This document shows, one piece after another, positions 44,961 to 56,923 of a DNA stretch of 64,000 nucleotides (position 1 is the first letter of the stretch; the number at the start of each line of letters is the position of its first letter). Where the stretch lies: contig CM060989.1 of NCBI GenBank assembly GCA_030765065.1, positions 63,564,001 through 63,628,000 of the forward strand, written 5' to 3'. The notes under the pieces are model-generated. The model saw only the letters and a program-made list of their open reading frames with translations, was not told the DNA's origin and ran no database searches. The DNA is from Deroplatys truncata (taxonomy: Eukaryota; Arthropoda; Insecta; Mantodea; Mantidae). A program made the translations under genes and the position numbers.

Positions 44961-45809
44961 AACGTTTATTTCAGAAGTTTATTTCACAGAAATCGGAAAC
45001 TTGTAACCCGCAGTTATAGAACAAATAAACAATTCACGTCCATTACCTGGTGGTGCTAGGGGTCACTAATGATGCAATGCAATTTTAAATCCGCATGCTA
45101 TGCATTTTGTTGCAGCCCAGCGAAGGAGGACAATGATCGTGATGAAAGATAGACACACAGATAAGCTCTGGGCTTCATTTTCTGTAAAGTCGTAAAAATC
45201 CCTTATGGATAAGCCATAGTAATTTGGCGAGTATGCATTCCTACAATATTCTGCTAAAATTATGAAGATAATACTGAGTGAAAAAATTATATTTTCAAAG
45301 TAATTAACCATTTTATTTAATTCTGTAAAATAATACGCTTTTTACAGAAAAAAAACAAAAGAAATACTTACTAAAAGTATGAATATACTGTTTGTGCCTA
45401 CATTCACTAATAATCTGTTAGTATTTTCAATAAAAGTAGGTAGGTACATAATAGAATTAAAAGAGTTTTTCTCAAAATTTGTTATTTTTTTAATAGAAAT
45501 GTTTAAAACACTTAAGCAAATTTCGGCCCGCAAGGGGCAGAGGCGGACTGTGTCGTTTACAATCTCCGTGAGGAAGGAACGAGATGAAAAATCCGAAGGG
45601 TTGTTGCGCAGACCAAGTAGCGGCAGGTGCGGATATTGCGGGGTATCTAACGTTCACAGATGGAAACACTCCTCAGTCACCCCCAGCGCTCCTAACGAAC
45701 AGGCCCGAACTGCCCTGGTTCCGTACCAGAGGAAAAGAAACGTTACAGAGCACATATCCACCGCGCACTGCACACCACAAACTATCCAGTCAAGCCCCGT
45801 ACCCCAGAA
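44961..45809. other. Stretch without recognised gene
   Basis: An open frame at 45379-45819 is long for this region but has no recognisable domain. Its codons span an AT-rich part and then a GC-richer part, which argues against a real exon. No splice context was found. Confidence 0.4.
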
Positions 45810-45955
45810 GGTGATATGAAATGAAATGGTGGGGAATGAGGGGCCAGAAAAATTCATGGCGAAAAATCCCAAGTCAGATTGGGCGGTCACTGGGGATTGA
45901 ACCCGGGACCTCCCGAATGCGAGTCCCAAGCGTTACCGCGGCGCCACCTGCTATC
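45810..45955 (-). mobile_element. tRNA-headed SINE
   Basis: On the minus strand: AGGTGGCGCCGCGGTAACGC as the A-box region and CCCGGGTTCAATCCCCAG as the B box, followed by a SINE body ending CACCATTTCATTTCATATC. It is not a canonical tRNA because the anticodon arm and acceptor stem do not pair properly. Confidence 0.75.
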
Positions 45956-46089
45956 TCGCTCGGTACTTTCCGGTATGTCGATTAAGCCTTTGTATTTTTT
46001 GTTTTTAAAAGCATAACATCTGTATTTTTGCTCTTCAAGTTTTTTCTCTTAAAATAACTACCATTTGCAAAAAATGTATGAAATAAGAT

Positions 46090-46744
46090 GAGAAACTTAA
46101 CTGGAAATACACGTTTTGAGGCCCACTGAACCAAAACAAATTTACAAAAAGGTACGTGTCTGCGAATAGCATAGCAAACACGAAAACTCGAATACGTACC
46201 AAACATGTAATTTAAGTTAACTCTACAAAAACCTATGTATGACTTAAACTGTGTTTTAACGAGATCTACATTTTTTATGTAGAACAATTTTGCATGCCTC
46301 TTACGGTTTACCCGTTATACAAAAGTCATTCAGAATGAAGAGGACTTTTGGGGACATTCCCAGAAAATTCAATATATACATTTTATTTGTCATGTAAGAT
46401 CTTAGATATATGATATTTTAACCAAAATCGTTAGGGCCATTTTTGAGAAAATAAAATTTTCGAAAATTGTTCCATGTAAAGGGTAGCCTGGGGTGGGAGA
46501 ATTTTTCTGAAAATATTCGTGTCACATCTTTTAAACTTGCTGAACCTAAATACCTAGTTTGGTATTTATTCGACTTTTCGTTTTTGAGTTATGTTGTTCA
46601 TAGACACACATAGGACCGTTTACTAAAAATGGTTTTTTTTATTTAGGGGTTGGGGCCTAATTTATTTCCGGTTAAATCTCGGTATCGAATTTTTGGGTGG
46701 AATGCAATACTTCCCCTACTTACTATACGTAGTAGAGAAAGTAA
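46090..46744. mobile_element. Two opposed family H fragments
   Basis: 46090-46221 is a minus-strand piece (GGAAATACACGTTTTGAGGC). 46222-46744 is a plus-strand piece running from ACTTAAACTGTGTTTTAACG to the hairpin end TATACGTAGTAGAGAAAGTAA. The plus piece lacks the left terminus. Confidence 0.8.
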
Positions 46745-47644
46745 ACATTCTAGCAGCCAAATTAATAGAAGGAAAAATTAATTTTTTGGACCTAAAGATT
46801 AAATGGTAATATAGTTTACATATTTTGGCAGTTTTTCATATAATTTATTTTATCAGTTTTATGACGTTTTGAAAAACATGCCAAAATTGCAACTCTTCTG
46901 TACGTGGTGTTCACAAAATTATCTTACATGCATTGAGTGGAGCATTTTTTTTTGTGTATTATTTGATTTTATTTGACGGAGGAATAAAATGTCAAAGGTG
47001 GGAATTTTCAACGTTTTTGCGTTAATTCCTCATTTTCGGCTCACTTTTTACGACTTCACGAATTTACTTCTCCGCCAGTTTTGGTTAAATGTCAATGAAA
47101 GTGTGTGGAAGTATGTACAAAAAATGCTCTGCTCAGTGCATGAAAGATAATTTCAGTATTTGATCTTTATGTTCAAAAAAATAGATTTTCCCTCCTTAAA
47201 TTTGGCTACTAGAATTTTTTAAAGTGCACACGAATACTTTCGTGAGGGGGTGTGCATGTGTTGAAAGAAAATGCCTACGTAATTGTTTTTGTTATACTAC
47301 GCTACTACAAATATATTTTATTGACGTCACCATCTTACGGATATGCTCTGAATTATAACAGACCTCTATATTAGTATCCATGCAATGATGACGCATTAAC
47401 CCAAAAATCTAATATTTTCACAGAACAAAAGTGATATCTTAAGGGGAAGTAATAGAGCCAATTGAGTGAGCACACAAACCCGCGTCAGCAACAGAGGAAC
47501 TTTAGAAATGTGCTGTTTCGTGACATTTGGCGTATCCCAGGATATCTGATAAAACAAACAGGGAAAATAGCTTATTTCCGGTGCGTTCAAGACTTCCTTG
47601 TGACGTCGTTTCTATTTACAACAAATGTCATGTGGACACAGTTA
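46745..47644. other. Stretch without recognised feature
   Basis: AT-rich sequence. A possible short open frame around 47462-47650 has no family signature and partly enters a family H fragment. Confidence 0.4.
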
Positions 47645-48134
47645 AGCTAAATACCTTCCAAAGATGCGACACGAAGATTTTCAAGAAAATCCCCTTTCCC
47701 CAAACTAACCTTTATACTAAACTTTTTTGGACATTTTGATTTTCTCAAAAAAGGCTCTTAACGAATTAAAATGTCATATGTTTAAGATATCTGCATGACA
47801 GATGAAATGTACATCTTAAATTTTCGGGAATAGCCGTGAAATTCTCTTCTCATTCTGAAGGACTTTTGTATCATTGGTAAACCATAAGAGATAGACAAAA
47901 TCTTACTACACAGAAAATGTAGATCTCGTTAAAGCACATAATTTATGTCTGCATATATACATGCCTTTCATTTCAAAACTTCCCAGTCTAAATAACAATT
48001 CATTTAAATTTAATTTAATTTTAAAAAAAAAATATGTCAACTTAGATATTGAGGGGGAAGCTTAAAACATCCTAATTACACGTTTCACCCCAAGCCACCT
48101 CCATGTTGTAATTTCAAATGGCACCCTTATATTT

Positions 48135-49029
48135 TTACTTTCTCTACTACGTATAGTAAGTAGGGGAAGTATTGTATTCCACCCAAAAATTCGATACCGA
48201 GATTTCACCGGAAATACATGTTTTGAGACCCCCTGAATCAAAAAAAAAGCATTTTTGGAAGCATGTCCGTGTGTGTGTCTGTCTGTGAACAGCATAACTC
48301 AGAAACGAACAGTCGGATAAACACCAAACTTGGTATTTAGGTTCAGTATCTTCCAAAGGTGCGACACGAAGGTTTTCAAGAAAATCCCCCCACCCCAGAC
48401 TACCCTTTACATGGAACATTTTTCGAAAATTTTAATTTTCTCAAAAATGGCTCCAACGATTTTGATTAAAATATCATATATTTAAGATATTTTTATGACA
48501 AATAAAATGTATATCTTGAATTTCCTGGGAAAGTCTCCAAAAGTATTCTTCATTGTGAACGACTTTTGCATAACTCGTAAACCATAAGAGATAGACAAAA
48601 TTTTACTACACAAAAAATGTAGATCGCGTTAAAATACACAATTTATGTCATATACATTTGTTTTGTTGAGTGAACCATTTTCGAGATATTACTTGTTATT
48701 CCCTTAAATTTTTCAATATTTTCTCAAATGGGAATTCGTTATTCATTTGTTTTGTCTTGGATATGCAAAGAGTATTAATCTGTGGGAAAGGGAATGGTGC
48801 TGCACCTAGCAACCAGCTATTAAGAGATATGTATGTGCTTAAAGGCTACTGTATTTCTATATTGCCCTTGTAAATATATATTTCCCTTACATCTACAAGA
48901 AAATTAGCAATAAGATAGACTCTGCAAATGTTTATTTCGATTAACATGAAGTAGATGGAGAATAAGCGTTTGTAAAAATAGTTTGTACAAGAGTAGAGAA
49001 AGTCATGTGAGTGTAACACATAAGATTTT
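48135..49029 (-). mobile_element. Family H element H9 inside mariner TIR
   Basis: Complete minus-strand copy between GGCACCCTTATATTTTTAC and AAGATTTTTATACTTAAATA. The intact right TIR at 50215-50240 serves as an empty site and shows the pre-insertion sequence GTGTAAAAATATAAGG. Confidence 0.92.
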
Positions 49030-49174
49030 TATACTTAAATATGAAAGAGTATCCAATTGTTTATTCATCTTATTCATTTATTTTACATCTTTTGTTTTGA
49101 ACCGTTGCCTAGCCTGGATAGTTGTTATTGTGGAAGACTATTTCGAACATTTCTTGTGTGTTAAATGTTTGTAA

Positions 49175-50190
49175 AACGGTGTATTCCATTCAAGAGAGAA
49201 CAGAAATCATATTTATTTGTGAAGCTGAAAACAGTTTTGCCCACAGAACTGCTACTGCTTTTAACGAGAGGCATCCTGAGAAAAACTCAAGTCACCGATC
49301 TAGTACGTAAATTTGAAGAAATGGTTCTGTATGCAATAAAGTAAACAAAAAAACCTAGAAAACTCAACGAAATTTCGCAGATTCAAATATTAGGTCATTT
49401 TAGTATTAAACACACCACGTCCATTCCAAAAGTATCTGCTTTAACAAGCATTTCGTTTGGTTCCATACATAAAGTGCGAAAAATGAACAGATTTTATCCC
49501 TACAAAATATAAATTCACCAACAGCTCAGCGAGGACGATCCAAATGGACACAAAATATTTGTTTTAGTGATGAAGCGACCGTTTTCTTAAATGGATTTGT
49601 CAACAAACACAATTGTAGGTACTGGTCCTTGTGTGTTTCGTAAAGATAATACTCAGTTTCCGCAGAAGATCAATGTGTGGCTAGAGTTGTGGGGGATGAC
49701 AATGTTGGACCGAGTTTCACTGAAGAAAACCAAACTGGAGAGTTGTATCTGAACATACTAGAAAATGTAATTCATCCACTATCACACTGTCGCTAGAAAA
49801 CCAAGTCAGTGAAGGAAACATGGTGTTGGACGAACAAACATTTTCAACAAGACGGACCGCCCTCACACTATGCATACCGTGCGACAATGGCTGGATAGAT
49901 TTCCAGGAAAATGGATTGGTAGGAGAGGTGTTGTAGAATGGCCAGCGAGGTCTCCAGACCTGACGCCAAGCGGGTCATTTCAAATCATTGTTTATACTCC
50001 TCCGTCTAAGAAATAGAATAACCCAAGAATGTAATCGGATTAGTAATGAAACACACCAGAAAGTTCGCGAGGAGTTCAAAAATAGACTATGACTGTTTAG
50101 CCAACAAGGAGGACAGTTTGAAAATTTATCTAGTCCTAAAAAGTGTTTCTTGTCAGGTTGCCAGGTAAAAAAATGTAAAAATAAATGAAT
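49175..50190 (+). pseudogene. Mariner-like transposase, decayed
   Basis: Ordered landmarks in changing frames: an N-terminal helix-turn-helix (SIQERTEIIFICEAENSFAH), SFGSIHKVRKMNRFYPYK, CFSDEATVFLNGFVNKHNCR with the first catalytic Asp (49560-49619), FQQDGPPSHYA with the second (49845-49875), and WPARSPDLTP near 49939 with the third. Stops and frameshifts are frequent. This lineage is related to the fragment at 39981-40244 by its WP.RSPDLTP motif. Confidence 0.87.
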
Positions 50191-50511
50191 GAGATGAATA
50201 AACAATTGAATACTCTTTCATATTTAAGTGTAAAAATATAAGGGCGAAATTTCAAAGTGGGGGTGGCGGAGGGTGAGGGGGTGAAACAAAACGCAATTTA
50301 GGCCAGTTTTAAGCTCCCCCTCAATATCTAAGTTGACGTGTTTTTATTTAAATTAAATTTAAATAAATTCTTATTTGGACTGGAAAGCTTTGAAATGAAA
50401 CTCCTGTATTATACACGTGAGTTAATAATTTTCGAGATATTCATTGTTATTGGTTTGAACTTTATACTACTTAATACTTTTCTCAACCGGCAAGTCACAA
50501 TTCGTTTCTTT

Positions 50512-51333
50512 TTTTTCCCAACTTCCTCTACGACGTACACATTAGGTAAAGAAGGAATCAATTCCACCCAAAAATTCGATACCGAGATTTCATCGGATAT
50601 ATAGGTTTTAAGGTCCCTGAATAAAAAAAAGTAATTTAAGTGTATGTGTTGTGTGTGTGAACAACGTAACTTAAAAACGCAAAGTCGAATTAACACCAAA
50701 ATTGGTATTTAGCTTAGTACCTTTTAAGATGCGAAGATTTTCAAAAAAATCCCTCCACCACAAACTACCCTTTACATGGAAGATTTTTCGAAATGTTTGA
50801 TTTTCTAAAAACTCATTTTGATTAAAATAGCGTACATTAATGATATTTACTTGACAAATAAAATGAATATCTTGAACTTTCTGGGACCAGCCTTTGAAAT
50901 CCTCTTCATTCGGAAGGAATGTTTATAATATTGTATAACTGGTAAACGTTAAGCGATTGACGAAAACGTACTACACAAGAAATGTAGATCTCTTTAAAAC
51001 ACACAATTTATTTCAAATAAACTTTTGGGGCATAACCATTATTAATGGTTCGAATTGTTCGTTACTTGGTCATTCTTTAAAGTCCTTTCAACATTCAGTT
51101 GTTTCTCGCGATTGCATGGAATTTTAAGGCCAGCGTATAGCGTCCAGTTCTTAAACATTTGACTATCGCTGTTCCCTTTGTATCTGTAACGAAATGTGTG
51201 ATGCAGCTTCTGAAAGAGTTTATTTGGATTAAAATGAAGTAGATAGAAAAATAAGCTTTAGTAAGAATAGTTTGTATACCCAATAATTACTATAGAGGGT
51301 AGAGAATAATGTGAATGTAACACATCAGATTAT
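50512..51333 (-). mobile_element. Family H, older subfamily
   Basis: Diverged copy with a weak left hairpin (CTACGACGTACACATTAGG), an internal GTGTGTGTGAACAACGTAAC tract, and a right end GGGTAGAGAATAATGTGAAT leading to ACACATCAGATTATT. It shares older-subfamily sequence with 37228-39240 and 60889-61694. Confidence 0.78.
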
Positions 51334-51597
51334 TTAAATTTTGTTTTCTTGTGGTCATGCAAAGAGAATGAGATCTTAAAGACATCACATAGCGACACGC
51401 TTTTGAAAACATTTGACTACCCCACTGCATCCTACAATGGATAATTGTGAATTGAAAGCTTAACAAAAAGTACACAAAAAATAAGCTTTGGCAAGAAAAT
51501 TTTGTAGAAGTATGAATAGAAAAAGTCATGTGAATTAAACATATACTTTTTAAACTGTGCTTAACGTGCGCTCTTACTTCATACGATACCATAGGCT
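51334..51597. mobile_element. Probable family H 5' fragment, minus strand
   Basis: Contains TTGTGGTCATGCAAAGAGAATG, TTTTGAAAACATTTGACTAC and AAAGTCATGTGAATTAAACAT, which match the family's left-end order in reverse but are strongly diverged. Confidence 0.5.
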
Positions 51598-51609
51598 GTG
51601 AAAGGAAAT

Positions 51610-51903
51610 AAATTTAAATTAAATTGAGTTTTATTTATGGACTCTCTTTTAACTACTGTAGTGCTTAGCGTCCCATTCTATATTGGGCGTTTAAGTACGG
51701 TAATTTTTCTCAGTGGCCTCTTTATCAGGCTTGAGGTTCTTTTACGTGCCGTAAATCTACGATACGGGACTACCGGCTTTAGGAAGGAAGCCATGCTAAG
51801 GATTTTTACGCCCGAAAAAATCCATCACCCTCCGCCGGGTTTGAACCTGCAACCTCGGGAACTAGAAGCTAGCATGGTGACCACTACACCACGGAGGACG
51901 GCG
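51610..51903 (-). mobile_element. tRNA-derived SINE family A, full length
   Basis: Best copy of the family. The minus-strand head CCTCCGTGGTGTAGTGGTCA (A box) and GCAGGTTCAAACCCGG (B box) are both present, then body and AT-rich tail. A perfect 12-bp target duplication GTGAAAGGAAAT flanks it (51598-51609, 51904-51915). Confidence 0.95.
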
Positions 51904-51915
51904 GTGAAAGGAAAT

Positions 51916-52696
51916 GAAATGCTAACTGGGGAAGGAAATGTTCCAATACGAAGTTCAGGGTAACTCCCCAGGATTTGCCAGTTATAAGGACTGAGGAAAA
52001 CCTGGGAAAACCTCAGTTGGGAGGACAGTCCTGCCAGGAAAATCTCTCATTAACATTCGTTAATTTAACTTAACAAATGGTTGTCATAAAAGGTATTTGC
52101 AGACCGAAACAAATATGAATTTAAAAGTGAAATTATGAGCTTCCACGTGTTTTATTTGGTGATACAATGGCTGCTTTTATTTTGTATAGGGATGGGACCT
52201 CGATACCGTCGATACCTCGATCTCTAAAGTGTTCTTTACCTGAGAGATAAGCAACCCCACCTCCCTAGCTAAAATATCGCTGAAGAGAAGTCTTCCTTAC
52301 TTAATGTTGTTTAAAATCAAATCACTATTATCAGCCGTCACATTCCAACACATTCACTAAATTAATGAACAACAGAAGGTGTTAAATACTAACCAATGCT
52401 ACCAACAGTGGGAGTGAGAAAATAATTAACCTCAAAATAAGCTGTCCGATCAGTAATGACTTATGCCTTGGAAAGAAGGCACAAGGACAATCTTGTGGTA
52501 TTGTCCACAAGAACAGAATGAATGATGGAAGAAACCGAAATGGGGGAAAAAATAGATGGAAAGAATTGTATGAGCGAGTACGAAATAAAGATGATAGAGA
52601 GATACGCAAGATCCCGCCTGTGAAAGAAGGGCTACAAGAAAGAATGGATGCCGGCGCAAAGAATTCAGGAATAGTAAGGGATAACACCCCAGGAGG
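51916..52696. other. Stretch with possible hAT-type end
   Basis: 52188-52230 reads TATAGGGATGGGACCTCGAT followed by ACCGTCGATACCTCGAT, resembling hAT-type termini, but no matching right end was seen. Open frames around 52382-52744 on both strands show no family signature. Confidence 0.35.
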
Positions 52697-54093
52697 AAAA
52701 ATTTGATGTGTTTCACTCACATGAGTTTCTCGACTCTTGTACAAACCATTTTTACAAATGCTTATTCTCCACTTACTTCATGTTAATGAGACATGAGAAA
52801 ATTATTGCTAATTTTCTTGTAGGTGCAAGGGGAGTATGGTAGGCTTTAAGCGATAGTAAAATCTTTTAAGAGCTGGTTGCTATGTGGAGCATTCCATTCT
52901 CTTTGTATGTCCAGGACATAAAAAAAAAAGAATAACGAATTCCCATTTGAGAAAAAGCATAAGTTCTGAAAAATTCAAAAAACAACAAGGAATATCTCGT
53001 AAATGGTTCACTGCAGAAAAAAAATGTATATGACGTAAATTGTGTGTTTTAACGAGCTCTACATTTTATCCGACTTTTCGTTTTTGAGTGATGCTGTTCA
53101 CAGACACAAAGACACACACACGGACCTTTTTCTAAAAATGGTTTTTTCTTGCTCTACTACGTATATTAAGCAGGGAAAGTATTGCATTCCACAGAAACAT
53201 TCGATACCGAAATTACACCGGAAATACATGCTTTGAGGCCCTGTGAATCCAAAAAAAAGCATTTTTAGAAAAAGGTCCGTGGGTGTGTCTGTGTGTCTGT
53301 GAACAGCATAACTCAAAAACGAAATGCCGGATAAATACAAAACTTGATATTTAGGTTCAGTATCTTTCAAAGATGCTACACGAAGATTTTCAAGAAAATC
53401 CCGCCATCCTAGACTACCTTTTGATGGAACAGTTTTCAAAAAAAATTCTCAAAAATGGCTAACGATTTTGATTAAAATATCATATATTTAAGATATTTTC
53501 AAGACAAATGAAATGTATATCTTGTATTTTCTGGGAGTGTCTCCAAAAGTCGCCTTCATTCTGAATGAATTTTACGTAACTGGTAAAACGTAAGAGATAG
53601 ACAAAATTTTACTACACAAAAAATGTAGATCTCGTTAAAACACACAATTTATGTCATATACTCTTTTATTCCAGTGAACGAATTCAGAAATATCGTTTGT
53701 TGTTTGTCTGAATTTTCCAATAATTATACTTTTTCTCAAATAGGCATTCGTTATTGTTTCCCCCCCTTATGTCCTGGATATGCAAACATAACGGAATGCT
53801 ACACATAGCAACCAGCTCTTAAAAGGTTTGATTATCGCTTAAAGTCTACCATATTCCCCTTGCACTTATAAGAAAATTAGCAATAAATGCTTTCTGTAAA
53901 TATTTATCTCGATTAATATGAAGTAGATGGAGAATAAGCGTTTGTAAAAATAGTTTGTACAAGAGTAGAGAGAGTCATGTGAGTGTACCATATCAGATTT
54001 TTTGGGTACAGGGCACCTCATAACATGCATTTCTGGTGAAATATCCGTGGAATGTAATACTTCCCCTACTTACTATACGTCATAGATAAAGTA
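52697..54093 (+). mobile_element. Family H element split by an inverted family H copy
   Basis: The outer copy runs 52697-53148 (AAAATTTGATGTGTTTCACT to CTAAAAATGGTTTTTT) and resumes at 54002 (GGGCACCTCATAACATGC) to its hairpin end at 54093 (TATACGTCATAGATAAAGTAA). The gap is occupied by a reverse-orientation copy. Confidence 0.82.
53149..54001 (-). mobile_element. Family H element nested in inverse orientation
   Basis: Complete minus-strand copy from GCTCTACTACGTATATTAAG to GTGTACCATATCAGATTTT, inside the plus-strand copy 52697-54093. Confidence 0.85.
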
Positions 54094-54600
54094 AGAAGAA
54101 GTCCAGGAGAGCCAAAAAGAACATAGAAGAGTGCTTAATTCAATTACAGAACAAGTGACTGCGTATAACACAAAAACAAGAAAAACAATCAAACACAATA
54201 ACGAAATATTTTTTCAAGAATATAATTTATTTGGAAACTGGCACTATTTGAATGTGCATTGATTAAAAACCACAATTGGATGAATTCTTAGCATTCGTAA
54301 TTTTCCGATCGAGAGAAATCCATTTTACTTCTTATTAAGTTTTGTGTGAGCTATATTTAACCTCACTATGAAATCAACCATGTGGAACGGTTCTATTTCT
54401 TTGGCAAACTCAATAATTCCTTGCTGCGCTTTACTTCCTTCGGAAGCACCATTTCCTGCGCCGGAGGTTATTCGTAGCTTAGAACAAAGAGGCTAAGAAT
54501 TAAATAGCTTCCACTTTCACGTATGCACTGATGAACAGAAGATTTTCTGACTTAAGCTCACTTGGGAAATTATCTTGTGCGGGGCTGTGCAATAAATAAA
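54094..54600. other. Stretch without recognised feature
   Basis: No gene or repeat boundary was recognised between two family H copies. Confidence 0.4.
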
Positions 54601-54604
54601 TAAA

Positions 54605-54815
54605 ATAATTCTGATCTATTACATTCACATGACTTTCTGTAACCGCTATCAATTATTTTTATACATTTTTTACAAACTATTCCTATGCAAGTCTGTTTTT
54701 CGATCTACTTCACGTTAATCGAGATAAACATTTGCAGGTATAGTGGAAATCGAATCGATAGTCAGAGCAGCTTGCTATAGCTTTAAAATTCAATACTCTT
54801 ACCATGATATCGCGA
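54605..54815 (+). mobile_element. Family H left-end fragment
   Basis: Begins ATTCTGATCTATTACATTCA and follows the family order (CATGACTTTCTGTAAC, CACGTTAATCGAGATAAACA), then breaks off. Confidence 0.7.
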
Positions 54816-54856
54816 GAAACACGTAAATAACAAAAATAAATAAATAATTAAATAAA

Positions 54857-56548
54857 TAAATCTGATGTGTTGCACTCTACTCTTGTACAATCTATTTTTA
54901 AAAACGCTAATCTCCACTTACTTCATGTTAATCGAGATAAACATTTTCAGAAACTATTTCATTGCTAATTTTCCTGTAGGTGCTAGGGGAATATGGTAGG
55001 CTTCAAGCGATAGTCAAATCTTTTAATTGCTGGTTGCTATGTGGAGCATTTCATTCTATTTGCATGTCCAGGACATAACAAAAAAATCTGATGTGTTGCC
55101 CTCACATGATTTTCTCTACTCTTGAACAAACTGGTTTTACAAACGCTTATTCTCCATATGCTTCATGTTAATCGAGATATCGAGATGTTAATCTTATTGC
55201 TAATTTTCTTGTAGATGCAAGGGGAATTGGTAGGCTTTAAGCGATAGTCAAATATTTTAAGAGCTGGTTGCTATGAGGAATATTCCAATCTCTTTGCATT
55301 ACCAGGACCAAAAGAAAGATAAAAAATGAATAACGAATTTCCATTTGAGATAAAGTATAAGTATTGGAAAATTTAAGAGAATAACAAGCAATATCTCGAA
55401 AATGGTTCACTCAACAACAAAAATGTATATGACATAAATTGTGCATTTTAACGCGATCTACATTTTTTGTGTTGTAAAAGTTTGTCTATCTCTTATGGTT
55501 TACCAGTTATGCAAAAGTCGTTCACAATGAAGAATACTTTCGGAGACATTCCCAGAAAATTCGAGATATGCATTTGATTTGTCATGAAAATATTTTAAAG
55601 ATATGATATTTTAATCAAAATTGTTAGAGCCATTTTTGAGAAAATTAAAATTTTCGAAAAATGTTCCATGTAAAGGGTAATCTGGGGTGGGGGGATTTTC
55701 TTGAAAACCTTCGTGTCGCATCTCTGAAGATCTGAACCTAAGTTTGGTGTTTATCCGACTGTTCGTTTCTGAGTTATGCTGTTCACAGACAGATACACAC
55801 ACGGACATTGTCCAAAAATGCTTTTTTTTGTATTCAGAGTGTCTCAAAACATATATTTCCGGTGAAATCTCGGTATCGAATTTTTGGGTGGAATACAATA
55901 CTTCCTCTACTTAACTATACGTAGTAGAGAAAGTAAAAATAACGAATTCCTATTTGCGAAAAGGTGTTAAGTATTGGAAAATTCAAGCAAATAACAATAT
56001 CTCAGAAATGGTTCACTCAACAAAAACAATGTATATGACATAAATTGTGTATTTTAATGCCATCTACATTTTTTGTGTAGTAAAATTTTGTCTATCTCTT
56101 ATGGTTTACCAGTTATGCAAAAGTAATTCAGCATAAAGAGGACTTCTGAGGACATTCCCAGAAAATTCAAGATATACATTTCATTTGGCAGGAAAATAAC
56201 GTAAACATATGACATTTAAATCAAAATAGTTAGAGCCATTTTTGAGAAAATAAAAATTTTCGTAAATTGTTCTATGTGAAGGGTAGTCTGGGGTGGAGGG
56301 ATTTTCTTGATAATCTTCGTGTCGCATCCTTGGAAGATACTAAACTCAAATGCCAAGTTTGGTATATATTCGACTTTTAGTTTTTGAGTTATGCCGTTCA
56401 CAGACAGACATATACGGACATTTTTCCGAAAACGCTTGATTTGGAATTAGGGCACCTTAAAATATGTATTTCCAGTGAAATCTCTGTAACGAATTTTTGA
56501 GTGGAATGCAATACTTCCTCTACTTACTATACGTAGTAGAAAAAGTAA
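54857..56548 (+). mobile_element. Family H element split by another copy
   Basis: The outer copy 54857-55080 resumes at 55937-56548. The inner copy H15 sits where a run of A lies in the outer copy (GGACATAACAAAAAAA before, AAATAACGAATTCC after). Confidence 0.87.
55083..55936 (+). mobile_element. Family H element H15, nested
   Basis: Complete copy with AAAATCTGATGTGTTGCCCT at the left and TACGTAGTAGAGAAAGTAA at the right, in the same orientation as its host copy. Confidence 0.9.
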
Positions 56549-56856
56549 AACAGACATAAATTATGTGCTTTAAGGAGATCTGCATTTTTGGTGTGCAGTA
56601 AGGTTTCATCTCGCTCTTTAACGGTTTACCAATTATATGAAAGTCATTCAGAATGAAGACTTCAGAAGCTATTTCATAAAATTCAAGATGTGCATTTCGT
56701 TAATCACACTCGTTAAAAAGCATTTTCGAGAAAATAAAAAATACCGAAAAATGTTCCATGTAAAGAATAGTTCCGGGGAGGGTGGATTTTCTTGAAAAAT
56801 ACTGAACTTAAATAGCAAGTTTGAAATGTATACGACCTTCGTTGTTTACCTATGCT

Positions 56857-56923
<67 letters not shown>

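Larger units (their letters stand above)
47960..50406 (+). mobile_element. Mariner-like element with about 240-bp TIRs
   Basis: TA lies at both ends. The inverted arms start CATGCCTTTCATTTCAAA (left) and CAGGAGTTTCATTTCAAA (right, inward) and share TTTATTTAAATTTAATTT-like and CAACTTAGATATTGAGGGGG segments for about 240 bp. The left arm is interrupted by family H copy H9. The interior carries a decayed transposase gene. Confidence 0.85.
47645..50511 (-). mobile_element. Old family H copy split by a mariner-like element
   Basis: The left part, 47645-47957 (CCTTCCAAAGATGCGACACG to AATTTATGTC), resumes at 50409-50511 (AATTTTCGAGATATTCATTG). The gap is exactly filled by the TA-flanked element 47960-50406. 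Confidence 0.75.

Noticed and set aside
45379..45819. Protein-coding gene of 146 codons
   Set aside because: No recognisable domain, a sharp composition change within the frame, no splice or promoter context, and a SINE begins at its end.
52382..52744. Membrane-protein-like frames on the minus strand
   Set aside because: Hydrophobicity comes from T-rich composition. No signal or domain is recognisable, and the frame runs into a family H terminus.
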